A stretch of 64,000 nt of DNA from Mesorhizobium sp. WSM4904 (GTDB taxonomy: Bacteria; Pseudomonadota; Alphaproteobacteria; Rhizobiales; Rhizobiaceae), in NCBI RefSeq assembly GCF_029674545.1, contig NZ_CP121354.1:930001-994000 (forward strand). Direction: 5' to 3'. Shown piece after piece: positions 25,573 through 35,480 of the stretch. The translations under genes and the position numbers were made by a program. The number at the start of each line of letters is the position of its first letter. Position 1 is the stretch's first letter. The notes under the pieces were generated by a model. The model was given only the letters and a program-made list of their open reading frames with translations, had not been told where the DNA came from and searched no databases.

Positions 25573-26916
25573 ATGGCCGGCATATCGCGAAGACACCCCA
25601 TGCTGCGGCGCTCGCAGGCAATATGGGGGTCGCGGCGCGTCTGGCAGCCGCGCCTGGTGTTCTGGGCCGGCGCCCTCTCGATCGGATTGATCAGCGTGCT
25701 GTTCGCAATGCTGGCCGACCGGGCGCAGGCGCTGTTCCACGTCGTCACAGCCGGCGATGGCGGCTGGCGCTTCTACCTGCCGCTTGTCTTGACTCCGGCG
25801 GGCTTCGTGCTTTGCGCCTGGCTTGCCCATTCCTTCTTTCCGGGATCGCAAGGCAGCGGCATTCCGCAGGCGATCGCCGCCCGCCACCTGCGCGACGACG
25901 AAGACCGCGGGCACCTCCTTTCGCTTCGCCTGGCGGCAGGCAAGATCGCGCTCACCGTGTTGGGCCTGTTCTGCGGCGCTTCGATCGGCCGCGAGGGGCC
26001 GACGGTGCAGGTCGGCGCCTCGCTGATGTTGCAGGCCGCGCGCTGGGGCGGCATGGCGCAGGCGCGCGGCCTGATCCTGGCCGGCTCCGCCGCCGGCGTC
26101 GCCGCGGCCTTCAACACGCCGCTTGCCGGCATCGTCTTCGCCATCGAGGAGATGGGCCGCGCTTACGAGTCGCGCACCAACGGGCTGGTTCTGACCGCGG
26201 TGATCCTTGCCGGCCTTGCCTCGCTCGGCCTGCTCGGCAACTACACCTATTTCGGCGTCGCCAGGGATACGGTGGCCTTTGCCGCCGACTGGCCGCTGGT
26301 GGTCGCCTGCGGGGTCATCGGCGGCGGCTTCGGGGCGCTTTTCTCGCTGTTGGCGCTGAAGATCACGCGCCGCATCCGGCGCTGGAACGCTCTGCAGCCA
26401 TTGTGGCGCGCGCTGCTCGTGGCAGGAATCTGCGGGCTGGCAGTTGCCGCGATCGGCCTTGTCTCGGGCGGCCTCACCTTCGGCACCGGCTACGCGCAGG
26501 CCCGTGGCGCCATCGAAGGCGCGCCGCTGCCGGCATTCTTCTTCCTGGAAAAATTCGCGGCCGGGGTGCTTTCGATGGTGTCGGGCATTCCGGGCGGCAT
26601 CTTCGCGCCGTCGCTGGCGGTGGGCGCCGGTCTCGGCAGCACGCTCGGCCTGGTCTTCGGCGCCGGCACCGGTCTCGCCGCGCTGCTCGGCATGGCCGGC
26701 TATTTCGCCGGCGTCGTGCAGGCGCCGATGACGGCCTTCGTCATCATCCTCGAAATGACCGGCAACCACGACAATGTGATCGCGCTGATGTGCGCGGCGG
26801 TGCTGGGCTACGGCACGGCGCGGCTGATCTCCAACGAGCCGCTCTATCACGCGCTGTCGCGCGTCTTCATCGCCGAGGCGATCCGGCGGCGCAGGGCCGC
26901 CGAGCATCCAGGCTGA
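25573..26916 (+). CDS. ClC family chloride channel/transporter
   Basis: A 447-residue ClC-type chloride channel or Cl-/H+ exchanger in the inner membrane. The selectivity motifs are visible in order: GSQGSGIPQ, GREGPTVQVG with the gating glutamate, and GIPGGIFAPSLAVGAG. No CBS domains follow the membrane part. I chose the ATG at 25573, after AAGAGGGCGCAG; upstream starts at 25522 and in between would add a short basic stretch. A terminator follows immediately. Confidence 0.93.
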   Translation: MAGISRRHPMLRRSQAIWGSRRVWQPRLVFWAGALSIGLISVLFAMLADRAQALFHVVTAGDGGWRFYLPLVLTPAGFVLCAWLAHSFFPGSQGSGIPQAIAARHLRDDEDRGHLLSLRLAAGKIALTVLGLFCGASIGREGPTVQVGASLMLQAARWGGMAQARGLILAGSAAGVAAAFNTPLAGIVFAIEEMGRAYESRTNGLVLTAVILAGLASLGLLGNYTYFGVARDTVAFAADWPLVVACGVIGGGFGALFSLLALKITRRIRRWNALQPLWRALLVAGICGLAVAAIGLVSGGLTFGTGYAQARGAIEGAPLPAFFFLEKFAAGVLSMVSGIPGGIFAPSLAVGAGLGSTLGLVFGAGTGLAALLGMAGYFAGVVQAPMTAFVIILEMTGNHDNVIALMCAAVLGYGTARLISNEPLYHALSRVFIAEAIRRRRAAEHPG

Positions 26917-26917
26917 A

Positions 26918-26942
26918 AAAGCCGGACTTGCGGTCCGGCTTT
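26918..26942. terminator. Bidirectional terminator between the ClC gene and ialB-like gene
   Basis: AAAGCCGGAC and GTCCGGCTTT form a perfect stem with loop TTGCG between two convergent genes. A-rich and T-rich flanks lie on the two sides. Confidence 0.8.
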
Positions 26943-26968
26943 GCCTCAAGGCAGGGTTTTGCTTTCGC

Positions 26969-27475
26969 CTACTTGCACTTGGCGATCGAGGCCAGCGCGG
27001 CCGAGATACCCTTCAGCGAAAAGACATAGGATGTCGGATTGCCTCGCCCCGACTTGGCCGACACTTTCATGTCGGTGCCAGTCTTCATGGCGGCGATCAG
27101 CACCGGCTCCTCGGCGGCGTTCTCGACCCAGGCCGACTTGCCGCGGGTGAACATCGAGAAGGTCTTCTTGTCGATGGTGACGGTGGCCTTGGAGCCTTCC
27201 TGGAAGTTGTAGCCGGCGATGAACTGCGGCTCGTAGGAGACCTGCTGCCCCGGACGCTGGCTGACGAAGAAGAACATGTCGCCATGGTCGAGCGACGGCG
27301 GCTGCTTGTCGGTCGGCACGGTCAGCACATAACAGACCTTGCCGCCAGCCGACTGATAGCTGTAGGTGCCCCAGGCATTGTGCTGGCCGATCTTGGTCGC
27401 CTGCTGTGCCAGCGCCGGCGCCGCGAAGGCGGCCACCAGGACCAGGCTGGAAACTATAGCAATCAATCCGCGCAT
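26969..27475 (-). CDS. Invasion-associated locus B (IalB) family periplasmic protein
   Basis: A 168-residue secreted protein of the IalB family, named for a Bartonella invasion gene but widespread in free-living rhizobia. A signal peptide (MRGLIAIVSSLVLVAAFAAP, cut near ALA-QQA) precedes AWGTYSYQSAGGKVCYVLT. Two cysteines (in KVCYVL and at the C-terminus KCK) may form a disulfide. Its role here is unknown. The ATG at 27475 gives the signal peptide; the frame is open upstream to 27538. Confidence 0.85.
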   Translation of the reverse strand: MRGLIAIVSSLVLVAAFAAPALAQQATKIGQHNAWGTYSYQSAGGKVCYVLTVPTDKQPPSLDHGDMFFFVSQRPGQQVSYEPQFIAGYNFQEGSKATVTIDKKTFSMFTRGKSAWVENAAEEPVLIAAMKTGTDMKVSAKSGRGNPTSYVFSLKGISAALASIAKCK

Positions 27476-27784
27476 CGTTCTTCCCGTATTCCCAAATGGT
27501 GCGGAGGCGGGCCGCCTGGCGTCCTGCCGTCGCTTCATTTTGATTTAATCAGGGTTACCAAACGGTGAATTTTCCTCAAGAAAAGGAGCCTCACCCCAGG
27601 AAACCGCCGCCTTTCGCGCCGCCGCTTCGGAGCGGCGGTCGCGATGTCCCGGCGCGAACTTGGAGGGTACGAAAGCGGCAAGAGTTTGTCTTCTCGCGCG
27701 GGCGGTTTCGCGGTCTCGTTGCAACGGCGCGGAGCCGGTCCTCGCTCCGGGGCTGAAGCGCGTCGCGATCCTTCGGATTCGTTC

Positions 27785-27866
27785 CGCACGCTTCAGGCTT
27801 TTGATTTTGCGCATGTGCTTGTCCCGAAGTCCCGAAACCGGTTCCCACTTCGGGAGACATGCTTTA
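27785..27866. repeat. Composite short repeat, family D
   Basis: CACGCTTCAGGCTTTTGATT, then TGCGCATGTGCTTGTCCCGA, CCGGTTCCCACTTCGGGAGA and CATGC. It forms the right end of a 388-base gap (27476-27863) that otherwise holds several GC-rich inverted segments (CCGCCGCTTCGGAGCGGCGG at 27618) and no gene I can support. Confidence 0.75.
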
Positions 27867-28226
27867 GCCCTTGTCGGCCAGGGCGTCCCTGGCCGCCTGC
27901 CGGTGTGCGGGCGTGATGTGGGCGCTGACGGCGGTGATCGCGGCGGTCAGCACGGCGAGGTCGTCGGTGAAGCCGAGACCGAGGACGAAGTCGGGAATGA
28001 AGTCCACCGGCAGCACGAAATAGCCGAGCGCGGCCAGCAGGATGCCCTTGGCGCGCAGCGGCGTGTCCCTGTCCATGGCGCAATAATAGGCGGCGACCAC
28101 CTCGTCCATGAACGGGATCTGCCGGGCGGCCTTCTTGGCGGTGCGCCAGAATTTCTCGCGCACCTCGCCCTCGCCGGCGAGCTTGTCGCCAAAGCCGAAG
28201 AAATCAAAACCGGAGTCCTGCGCCAT
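27864..28226 (-). CDS. YkvA family protein (DUF1232)
   Basis: A 120-residue protein of the DUF1232 family. The signature reads RDTPLRAKGILLAALGYFVL, then PVDFIPDFVLGLGFTDDLAVL; two hydrophobic segments suggest membrane association. AGGAGACATTG before the ATG at 28226 is a good ribosome site. The stop overlaps a family D repeat. The biochemical role of the family is unknown. Confidence 0.88.
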   Translation of the reverse strand: MAQDSGFDFFGFGDKLAGEGEVREKFWRTAKKAARQIPFMDEVVAAYYCAMDRDTPLRAKGILLAALGYFVLPVDFIPDFVLGLGFTDDLAVLTAAITAVSAHITPAHRQAARDALADKG

Positions 28227-28410
28227 CAATGTCTCCTTGGCCGCGCGACCTTGCGTGCCGGCCCGCCGCGGGAGATGTGGTGAAAGCGGGGGGCTGCTAC
28301 AAGAGTTGGGCGTTGTGCTGGCCCCAGAATCGAACTCGGCAGCATTGGCCGTGGGTAAGCCGAGTTGGCAATCGCTACCTACGTTGGAGATTGGCCGGAA
28401 TATCCCTCCC

Positions 28411-28595
28411 ATCGTCATTCTATGGCGAAGCAAGGAGCGGAGCGACGCGGCGTAGACCATAGAATCCATGCCATTACTTTCGAGAGCCGCGACGGTGCGG
28501 AATTCTGCCCCGCTGCATACTACGGCAGATGTCATGGCATGGATCTCAGGGTCTCCGCGACGCCGCTGCGCGGCTGCTTCGCCCTGGGATGACGA
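28411..28595. repeat. Palindromic repeat pair, family A
   Basis: Palindromes 28411-28478 (CGTCATTCTATGGCGAAGC to CATAGAATCCATGCCATTAC) and 28530-28595 (GTCATGGCATGGATCTCAG to CCTGGGATGACGA), with a spacer holding GACGGTGCGGAATTCTG. It occupies the gap between the YkvA and phhB genes. Confidence 0.88.
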
Positions 28596-28616
28596 CGTCG
28601 AGGCCGTGTCCTCGCC

Positions 28617-28910
28617 CTACCCGAAATACCGGTTCATCCGCTTGGCGAGCTCGATGTCGAGCGCCGTGACGCCGCCTGCATCATGGGTATTCAGCGTCAC
28701 GTCGACGGTCTTGTAGGCGTTCGACCAGTCAGGGTGGTGGTCCATCTTCTCGGCGGCTAAAGCCACGCGGGTCATGAAGGCGAAGGCTTCGGAGAAGTTC
28801 TTGAAGCCGAAGCTGCGTTTGATGGAGGCGCCGTCGGCGGCCAGCGACCAGCCTTCGAGTTCGGTAAGCGCGGTGGCGATCGCCTCCTTGCTGAGCTTTT
28901 CCCTGGTCAT
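28617..28910 (-). CDS. phhB: Pterin-4-alpha-carbinolamine dehydratase
   Basis: It dehydrates 4a-hydroxytetrahydropterin, recycling the cofactor of aromatic amino-acid hydroxylases. The 97-residue length is normal. The active-site signature [20 protein letters not shown] contains both conserved histidines, followed by [19 protein letters not shown]. The start [15 protein letters not shown] lies close to and divergent from the tyrosine phosphatase gene. No phenylalanine hydroxylase gene is in the window. Confidence 0.93.
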   Translation of the reverse strand: MTREKLSKEAIATALTELEGWSLAADGASIKRSFGFKNFSEAFAFMTRVALAAEKMDHHPDWSNAYKTVDVTLNTHDAGGVTALDIELAKRMNRYFG

Positions 28911-28959
28911 GTCGGGTTCCTGTGCTATTCGAAATTGAAACAACCATAGCGCCGGATCG

Positions 28960-29478
28960 ATGAGCGCAAAGCCCATAAAATCCATTCTGTTCGTTTGCCT
29001 GGGCAACATCTGCCGCTCGCCTTTGGCCGAAGGCGTGTTTCGAGCCGTGCTGGCCGAGCGCGGGATGACCCGCGATATCGTGCTCGATTCGGCCGCCACC
29101 AGCGGCTGGGAGGTCGGCTCCGCTCCCGATCCGCGCTCGATCGCGGTCGCCGCAAGCCACGGCATCGACATTTCCGGACAAAGGGCGCGCAGAATAGCGC
29201 CGGAGGATTTTTCGCGCTTCGACCTGATCCTCGGCATGGACCGCTCGAATGTGCGCGATCTCAAGGCGCTGGCACCGCAGGCCGGGCGCGACCGTATCCA
29301 TCTCTATCTGAAATTTGCGACCGGAGCGGAACGGGACGTGCCGGATCCCTATTACGAGGACCAGCAGGCCTTCGCCGCCGTCTACCGCATGATCCGCGAA
29401 GCGTCGGAGGCGCTGGCGAAGCGGCTGGAGGCGCGCGCGTCGGCGCCGGTCAAGGGCCAGGCTTCCTCGACGATGTAA
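28960..29478 (+). CDS. Low-molecular-weight protein-tyrosine phosphatase
   Basis: A 172-residue cytosolic phosphatase. The P-loop is [15 protein letters not shown] (C-x5-R-S, nucleophilic Cys near residue 13) and the general acid lies in [12 protein letters not shown]. Family members can dephosphorylate tyrosine kinases of polysaccharide export, but the target here is unknown. The last 97 bases overlap the end of the convergent thpR gene, so both C-termini share DNA. Confidence 0.93.
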   Translation: MSAKPIKSILFVCLGNICRSPLAEGVFRAVLAERGMTRDIVLDSAATSGWEVGSAPDPRSIAVAASHGIDISGQRARRIAPEDFSRFDLILGMDRSNVRDLKALAPQAGRDRIHLYLKFATGAERDVPDPYYEDQQAFAAVYRMIREASEALAKRLEARASAPVKGQASSTM

Positions 29479-29978
29479 GGGCCGCCGCCGACCGAATCGC
29501 GCGACGACATCAGTACGAAGCGGCCGACGCGGAAAGGCAACGCTGAAAAGTTGCCGCGCGCCGAAAGATATTGCGCGACGTCCGCCGGGCTCGAATTGCG
29601 CAGGCGCGCAAGCGTCACATGCGGCGAGAACTTGCGCGGATCGGCCGGCAGGCCGAGCCGCTGGCAGATGCGGTCGATCTCGCCCTGCAGCGCCGTAAGG
29701 TCCGGCGAGACGGCGACGCCGGCCCACACCGCATGCGGCTTCTTGCCGCCGAAGGCGCCGACGCCGGAGAGCGCCAGCTGGAAAGAAGGGCGGTGGATGC
29801 GATCCAGCGCGTTGGCGATCTCGTCGGCGACATGGCCTTCGACATCGCCGATGAAGCGCAGCGTCAGATGATAGTTTTCGACGTCGATCCAGCGGGCTCC
29901 GGGAAGGCCGCCCCGGAGCAGGGACAGCGAAAGAGCGGCATCACGCGGAATTTCGAGGGCGGTGAAAAGACGTGGCAT
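29382..29978 (-). CDS. thpR: RNA 2',3'-cyclic phosphodiesterase (2H family)
   Basis: A 198-residue 2H phosphoesterase acting on RNA 2',3'-cyclic phosphates. The two catalytic H-x-T-x motifs are visible: YHLTLRFIGD (about residue 42) and PHVTLARLRN (about residue 128). Family proteins usually end soon after a VVEEAYPL-like stretch; here IVEEAWPL is followed by a further 22 residues that overlap the tyrosine phosphatase gene. Start MPRLFTALEIPRD fits the family. Confidence 0.92.
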   Translation of the reverse strand: MPRLFTALEIPRDAALSLSLLRGGLPGARWIDVENYHLTLRFIGDVEGHVADEIANALDRIHRPSFQLALSGVGAFGGKKPHAVWAGVAVSPDLTALQGEIDRICQRLGLPADPRKFSPHVTLARLRNSSPADVAQYLSARGNFSALPFRVGRFVLMSSRDSVGGGPYIVEEAWPLTGADARASSRFASASDASRIMR

Positions 29979-30159
29979 GGGAAGCCTCCTGTCCTCGAAT
30001 CGAAACTCTCATCCCTAGCGAATCATCGATATCCGCGCGGAGCAAGCAGTTTGTTGTCCACAAAGTTTCCCCAAGGGAAACCGTGGTATTCCAGCCTCAC
30101 CAAAGCGCATCGCGATCTTTCAGGTTCGCTCAGCGCTCCATCTCTTTGACGCATTTCCG

Positions 30160-30262
30160 GACGGAAAACCGTTTCACACTTTTCCTGGAATTGCTCTAGG
30201 TTTTTGATTTTGCGCATGTCCTTGTCCGAAATCGGTTCCCACTTTCGGGGGACATGCTTTAT
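30160..30262. repeat. Composite repeat with family D core
   Basis: TTTCCGGACGGAAAACCG, TTCACACTTTTCCTGGAATT and GCTCTAG lead into TGCGCATGTCCTTGTCCGAA, TCGGTTCCCACTTTCGGGGG and ACATGC. The TTTTCCTGGAATTGCT block recurs at 46690 and, partly, at 41106. It lies in the 280-base gap between thpR and the arylesterase; the rest of the gap shows no gene. Confidence 0.75.
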
Positions 30263-30900
30263 GCGCCGCCATCGGCGGCAATTGCCTTCTCGACAGTGGG
30301 CAGGATGCGCTCGACGATCACTTCGACGCCCTTGGGGTTGGGGTGCAGGCCGTCCTCGAGCTGCAGGTCGGGATGGCTGGCTACGCCGTCGAGAAAGAAC
30401 GGATAGAGCGGAACATCGTATTTCGCGGCGAGCCCCGGATAGATCGCATCGAAGGCCTGCTGGTAGCCGGTGCCGAGGTTGGGCGCCGCGCGCATGCCGG
30501 CAAGAAGCACGGCGATCTTGCGCTGTTTCAGCTTCGCCAGCATAGCGTCGAGGTTCTTTTCGGCGATGTCGGGCGAGACGCCGCGCAGCATGTCGTTGGC
30601 GCCGAGCTCGAGGATCACAAGCCGGGTGCCGTCCGGCACCGACCAGTCGAGCCGCGCCAGCCCGCCGCTCGTGGTGTCGCCGGACACGCCGGCATTGGCG
30701 ACGGCGACGTCATGGCCTTTCGCCTTCAGCGCCGCCTGAAGCCTGTCGGTAAACCCCTGACCCGGACCGAGACCGAAGCCTGCCGTCAGGCTGTCACCGA
30801 AACCGACGATCTTGAACGTCTCGGCGCGCGCCGACGAAATGGCGCCGCAAACCGCAAGGAAAAGGATGAGGGCTGCGGCAAGAGTATGTTTGAAAGCCAT
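30259..30900 (-). CDS. Arylesterase / TesA-like SGNH lipolytic enzyme
   Basis: A 213-residue periplasmic SGNH hydrolase similar to TesA. After a signal peptide (MAFKHTLAAALILFLAVCGA, cut near ARA-ETF) the family blocks appear in order: GFGDSLTAGFGL with the catalytic serine, ANAGVSGDTTSGGLARLDW, LELGANDMLRG with the oxyanion Asn, and LEDGLHPNPKG with Asp and His. It is divergent from the ABC exporter pair, an arrangement that is common for tesA with ybbA-ybbP in proteobacteria. Confidence 0.93.
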   Translation of the reverse strand: MAFKHTLAAALILFLAVCGAISSARAETFKIVGFGDSLTAGFGLGPGQGFTDRLQAALKAKGHDVAVANAGVSGDTTSGGLARLDWSVPDGTRLVILELGANDMLRGVSPDIAEKNLDAMLAKLKQRKIAVLLAGMRAAPNLGTGYQQAFDAIYPGLAAKYDVPLYPFFLDGVASHPDLQLEDGLHPNPKGVEVIVERILPTVEKAIAADGGA

Positions 30901-30982
30901 GCGGCGAGCCCCATATGACCGAAACAATCCCCGGGAGGAGGCGTTCTCGTCTCCTTTTTCCACCATATAGGACGCTTTCACC

Positions 30983-31678
<696 letters not shown>

Positions 31679-31682
31679 CGCC

Positions 31683-34367
31683 ATGGCGAACGGAGCCCCC
31701 TCATCCGGCCCTTCGGGCCACCTTCTCCCCGAGGGGAGAAGAGATCGCCAGCGTCGGCGCAAACCTCTTCTTCTCCCCGCCGGGGAGAAGGTGGCCGCGA
31801 AGCGGCCGGATGAGGGGGCCGCCTGGCTTCGCACGCTGAAGCTCGCCATCCGCTTCTCGCTGCGCGAGATGCGCGGCGGCCTGTCCGGCTTCATGATCTT
31901 CCTTGCCTGCATCGCGCTCGGCGTCGCGGCGATCGGCGGCGTTAATTCGGTGGCGCAGGCGATCACCGCCGGCGTCGCCAACCAGGGCCAGACGCTGCTC
32001 GGCGGCGATCTGCGCTTCCAGATCAACCAGCGCAGCGCTACGCCTGCCGAACTCGGCTTCCTCGGCAGCCTGGGCACGGTGTCGCTGAATTCGGGTATGC
32101 GCTCGATGGCGCGGCTCGAGGACGGCTCAGACCAGGCGCTGGTCGAAGCCAAGGCGGTCGACGACGCCTATCCTCTCTACGGCACGCTGGAAACCGATCC
32201 GCCGCTGCCGAAGAAGGAGCTGCTCGGCGAGAGAGCGGGCATTTTCGGCGCCGCCGCGCCCGATCTTTTGTTCGACCGGCTCAATCTGCATATCGGCGAC
32301 CGGCTGAAGCTTGGCGGCGCCACTTTCGAGCTGAGGGCCAGGCTGATCAGCGAGCCGGACGCGATATCCGACGGTTTTGGATTCGCGCCGCGGCTGATGA
32401 TCTCGAACGACGGACTTGCCGCATCCGGACTGGTGCAGCCCGGCAGTCTGGTCGAGAACGCCTATAAGCTGCGGCTGCCCGCCGGCGCCAGCGAGGCGCG
32501 GATCAAGGAAATCCAGGCCGCGGCGGCGAAGGAATTTCCACAGTCCGGCTGGTCGATCCGCACGCGCAGCAACGCGGCGCCTGCGCTCTCCTCCAATATC
32601 CAGCGCTTCTCGCAATTCCTGACGCTGGTCGGGCTGACGGCGCTGGTGGTCGGCGGCGTCGGCGTGGCGAACGCGGTGCGCGCCTATCTCGACGGCAAGC
32701 GCGGCGTCATCGCCACCTTCAAGAGCCTCGGAGCCTCCGGCGGCTTCGTCTTCACAGTCTATCTCGTGCAGATCCTTTTGATTGCCGGCCTCGGCATCGT
32801 GCTCGGCCTGGTCCTGGGTGCCGCCATGCCGTTCGCGGCGAGCGCGCTTCTGCAGTCGGTGATCCCGGTGCCGGCGGAGGGCGGCTTCTACGCGAGCGCA
32901 CTCGCCATGGCCGCGCTCTTCGGCCTCCTGGTGACGCTGGCCTTCGCGCTCTTGCCGCTTGGGCGCGCCCGCGACGTGCCGGCGACGGCGCTGTTCCGCG
33001 AGATGGGTTTTGAGAGCCGCGGCCTGCCGCGCCTGCCCTATGCCGGCGCTGCTCTCGCGATCGTGCTCGGGCTGGCGGCTTTGGCCATATTTTCCGCCGA
33101 CGACCGGCGCATCGCCTCGATCTTCGTCGGCGCCACGGTCTTTGCCTTCCTGGTGCTGCGGCTGGTGGCGGCGCTGGTGCAATGGATGGCCCGGCGAAGC
33201 CCGCGCGTGCGTTTCGTGTCGCTTCGGCTGGCGCTCGGCAACATCCATCGTCCCGGCGCGCTGACGCCATCGGTGGTGCTGTCGCTCGGGCTCGGTCTGA
33301 CGCTCCTGGTGACGCTGGCGCTGATCGACGGCAATCTCAGGCGGCAGATTTCCGGCAGCCTGCCGGAGCGGGCGCCGAACTTCTTCTTCGTCGACATCCA
33401 GAGCAGCGATGTCGACGCTTTCGCCGGCCTGGTCGAAAAGGAGGCGCCGCGGGGAACGCTGGTCAAGGTGCCGATGCTGCGCGGCCGCATCATGGCGCTC
33501 AACGGCGTCGACGTCGACAAGGTGAAGATCCCCGCCGACGGCGCCTGGGTGCTGCGCGGCGATCGCGGCCTGACCTATGACGCCAAGCAGCCGGAGAACG
33601 CCACGCTGACCGAAGGCGCGTGGTGGCCGCAGAATTATTCCGGCGAGCCTCTGGTGTCGTTCTCGGCCGAGGAGGGCAAGGCGATCGGGCTGAAGCTCGG
33701 CGACACCGTCACCGTCAACGTGCTCGGCCGCAACGTGACGGCGAAAATCGCCAATTTCCGTCAGGTCGAATGGGAAACCATGGGCATCAATTTCGTCATG
33801 GTGTTCTCGCCCAACGCCTTTGCCGGTGCGCCGCATGGCTGGCTGGCGACGCTGACCGACAAGGGCGCCACCACGGCAGACGACGCGCGGCTGCTCAACG
33901 CCGTCACGCGCGCATTTCCGGCGGTGACGACGGTCCGCGTCAAGGACGCGCTCGACATCGTCAACCGGCTGGTCGCGCAATTGGGCACGGCGATCCGCGC
34001 CGCCGCCGGCGTGGCGCTGATCGCCTCGGTGCTGGTGCTCTCCGGCGCTCTGGCCGCCGGCAACCGGGCGCGCATCCATGACGCGGTGGTGCTGAAGACG
34101 CTCGGCGCGACGCGCAGGACACTGATTGCGGCCTTCTCGCTGGAATATGTGCTGATCGGCCTTGCGACGGCGCTGTTCGCACTTGCCGCGGGCGGCGTCG
34201 CGGCATGGTTCGTCGTCGCGCACATCATGACGCTGCCATCGCACTTCATGCCGCAGGTCGCGGTCGCGACGATCCTCGTCTCGCTCGGCGTCACCGTCGG
34301 CATCGGCCTCGCCGGTACCTGGCGGGTTCTCGGCCACAAGGCGGCGCCGGTGCTGCGCAACCTCTGA
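31683..34367 (+). CDS. ABC transporter permease (YbbP type, FtsX domains) with repeat-derived N-terminus
   Basis: An 894-residue inner-membrane permease with FtsX-like domains: LREMRGGLSGFMIFLACIAL (first helix), three helices near residues 310-430, and a further set at the C-terminus (AAGVALIASVLVLSGALAAG). The first 48 residues (for example SSGPSGHLLPEGRRDRQR and AGEKVAAKRPDEGA) are the translation of a palindromic repeat at 31690-31820. The true body starts at about residue 49 (WLRTLKLAIRFSLREM), with no ATG just before it, so the repeat supplies the start codon. It works with the ATPase just upstream. Confidence 0.93.
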   Translation: MANGAPSSGPSGHLLPEGRRDRQRRRKPLLLPAGEKVAAKRPDEGAAWLRTLKLAIRFSLREMRGGLSGFMIFLACIALGVAAIGGVNSVAQAITAGVANQGQTLLGGDLRFQINQRSATPAELGFLGSLGTVSLNSGMRSMARLEDGSDQALVEAKAVDDAYPLYGTLETDPPLPKKELLGERAGIFGAAAPDLLFDRLNLHIGDRLKLGGATFELRARLISEPDAISDGFGFAPRLMISNDGLAASGLVQPGSLVENAYKLRLPAGASEARIKEIQAAAAKEFPQSGWSIRTRSNAAPALSSNIQRFSQFLTLVGLTALVVGGVGVANAVRAYLDGKRGVIATFKSLGASGGFVFTVYLVQILLIAGLGIVLGLVLGAAMPFAASALLQSVIPVPAEGGFYASALAMAALFGLLVTLAFALLPLGRARDVPATALFREMGFESRGLPRLPYAGAALAIVLGLAALAIFSADDRRIASIFVGATVFAFLVLRLVAALVQWMARRSPRVRFVSLRLALGNIHRPGALTPSVVLSLGLGLTLLVTLALIDGNLRRQISGSLPERAPNFFFVDIQSSDVDAFAGLVEKEAPRGTLVKVPMLRGRIMALNGVDVDKVKIPADGAWVLRGDRGLTYDAKQPENATLTEGAWWPQNYSGEPLVSFSAEEGKAIGLKLGDTVTVNVLGRNVTAKIANFRQVEWETMGINFVMVFSPNAFAGAPHGWLATLTDKGATTADDARLLNAVTRAFPAVTTVRVKDALDIVNRLVAQLGTAIRAAAGVALIASVLVLSGALAAGNRARIHDAVVLKTLGATRRTLIAAFSLEYVLIGLATALFALAAGGVAAWFVVAHIMTLPSHFMPQVAVATILVSLGVTVGIGLAGTWRVLGHKAAPVLRNL
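31690..31820. repeat. Palindromic repeat (family B variant) inside the permease start
   Basis: CCCCCTCATCCGGCCCTTCG and CACCTTCTCCCCGAGGGGAG on the left face CTTCTCCCCGCCGGGGAGAA and GAAGCGGCCGGATGAGGGGG on the right. The element sits entirely within the coding sequence, right after the start codon. Confidence 0.9.
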
Positions 34368-34623
34368 CCCGGCGAGCGCTGGAGCAGGTTCGACCTGGTT
34401 AAATCTTTGTAAGAATGCCGGGCCGAAACGGCCAAAACCCGGCCTTTTGCCTTCTCACGAAGCGTTACGCCCCGTTACCGTCTTGTCCTTGACGTCAAGA
34501 ACCATCATATTTCTGCGCAGGCATGCTGGAGCCCCGCCAGCGGCGCCTGGTCCAAAGGGCATCCCAAGCGGTCGTCCTGGGCGACCTGTCACCGGACGGG
34601 GCAGAAGCAACAGAGGATTTCCA

Positions 34624-35364
34624 ATGGCTGATCCCATTCGCAACTACCAGACGTCCGCCGCCCCCGGCGCGCGCGTCGATATCGATCAGGGCCTGCGGGC
34701 CTACATGATCAAAGTCTACAACCTAATGGGGCTTGGCCTGCTCATCACCGGCCTTGCCGCCTGGGGCGCGTTTCAACTCGCCGTCACCGGCGACGGTCAG
34801 CTCACGGCCTTCGGCCAGCTCATCTATGCAAGCGCGTTCCGCTGGGTCGTCATCCTGGCGCCGCTGGCTGCGGTGATGTTCCTGTCATTCAGGATCCAGT
34901 CGATGAGCGTGGCGGCGGCGCAGACCACGTTCTGGGTGTATGCCGGCCTTGTCGGCCTGTCGCTGTCGACGATCTTCCTCGTCTATACCGGCACCAGCAT
35001 CACCCAGACGTTCTTCGCCACGGCCGCGGCCTTCGGCGCGCTGTCGCTCTATGGCTACACGACCCGGCGTGACCTGACGGCCTTCGGATCGTTCCTGATC
35101 ATGGGCGTGATCGGCCTGCTGATCGCGATGATCATCAACATCTTCCTGGCGTCGTCGGCGCTGGCCTTCGCCATCTCCGCAATCGGCGTGCTGGTGTTCG
35201 CGGGCCTGACCGCCTATGACACGCAGCGGATCAAGGAGATGTATTTCGAGGGCGACGTCTCGGACGTGGCCGGCCGCAAGGCCATCATGGGCGCGCTGCA
35301 GCTCTATCTCGACTTCATCAACCTGTTCATGTTCCTGCTGCAGTTCATGGGCGACCGCCGCTAA
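34624..35364 (+). CDS. Bax inhibitor-1/YccA family membrane protein
   Basis: A 246-residue membrane protein with about seven helices, the size of bacterial BI-1 homologues. It opens MADPIRNYQTSAAPGARVDI, has VYNLMGLGLLITGLAAWGAF as first helix and ends with the family block AYDTQRIKEMYFEG, then QLYLDFINLFMFLLQFMGDR. Acidic residues in this end form the pH-sensing pair in known homologues. Homologues conduct calcium or interact with FtsH; the role here is not known. A terminator follows. Confidence 0.93.
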   Translation: MADPIRNYQTSAAPGARVDIDQGLRAYMIKVYNLMGLGLLITGLAAWGAFQLAVTGDGQLTAFGQLIYASAFRWVVILAPLAAVMFLSFRIQSMSVAAAQTTFWVYAGLVGLSLSTIFLVYTGTSITQTFFATAAAFGALSLYGYTTRRDLTAFGSFLIMGVIGLLIAMIINIFLASSALAFAISAIGVLVFAGLTAYDTQRIKEMYFEGDVSDVAGRKAIMGALQLYLDFINLFMFLLQFMGDRR

Positions 35365-35400
35365 AGGCAGTTACCCGGTCTCACTGGACCATAGACTTCG

Positions 35401-35431
35401 AAAGGGCGGCCCAACGGCCGCCCTTTCTTTT
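35401..35431 (+). terminator. Intrinsic terminator after the BI-1 gene
   Basis: AAAGGGCGGC and GCCGCCCTTT with loop CCAACG, followed by CTTTTTG. Confidence 0.85.
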
Positions 35432-35480
35432 TGTGCAGCCCTCTGCTGTTATCAAGGCAGGAAAACGAAATGCACAAATT

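Noticed and set aside
32127..34337. 736-codon minus-strand open frame opposite the ABC permease
   Set aside because: Low-complexity Gln/Arg/His-rich translation with no family resemblance; the permease frame is clearly coding.
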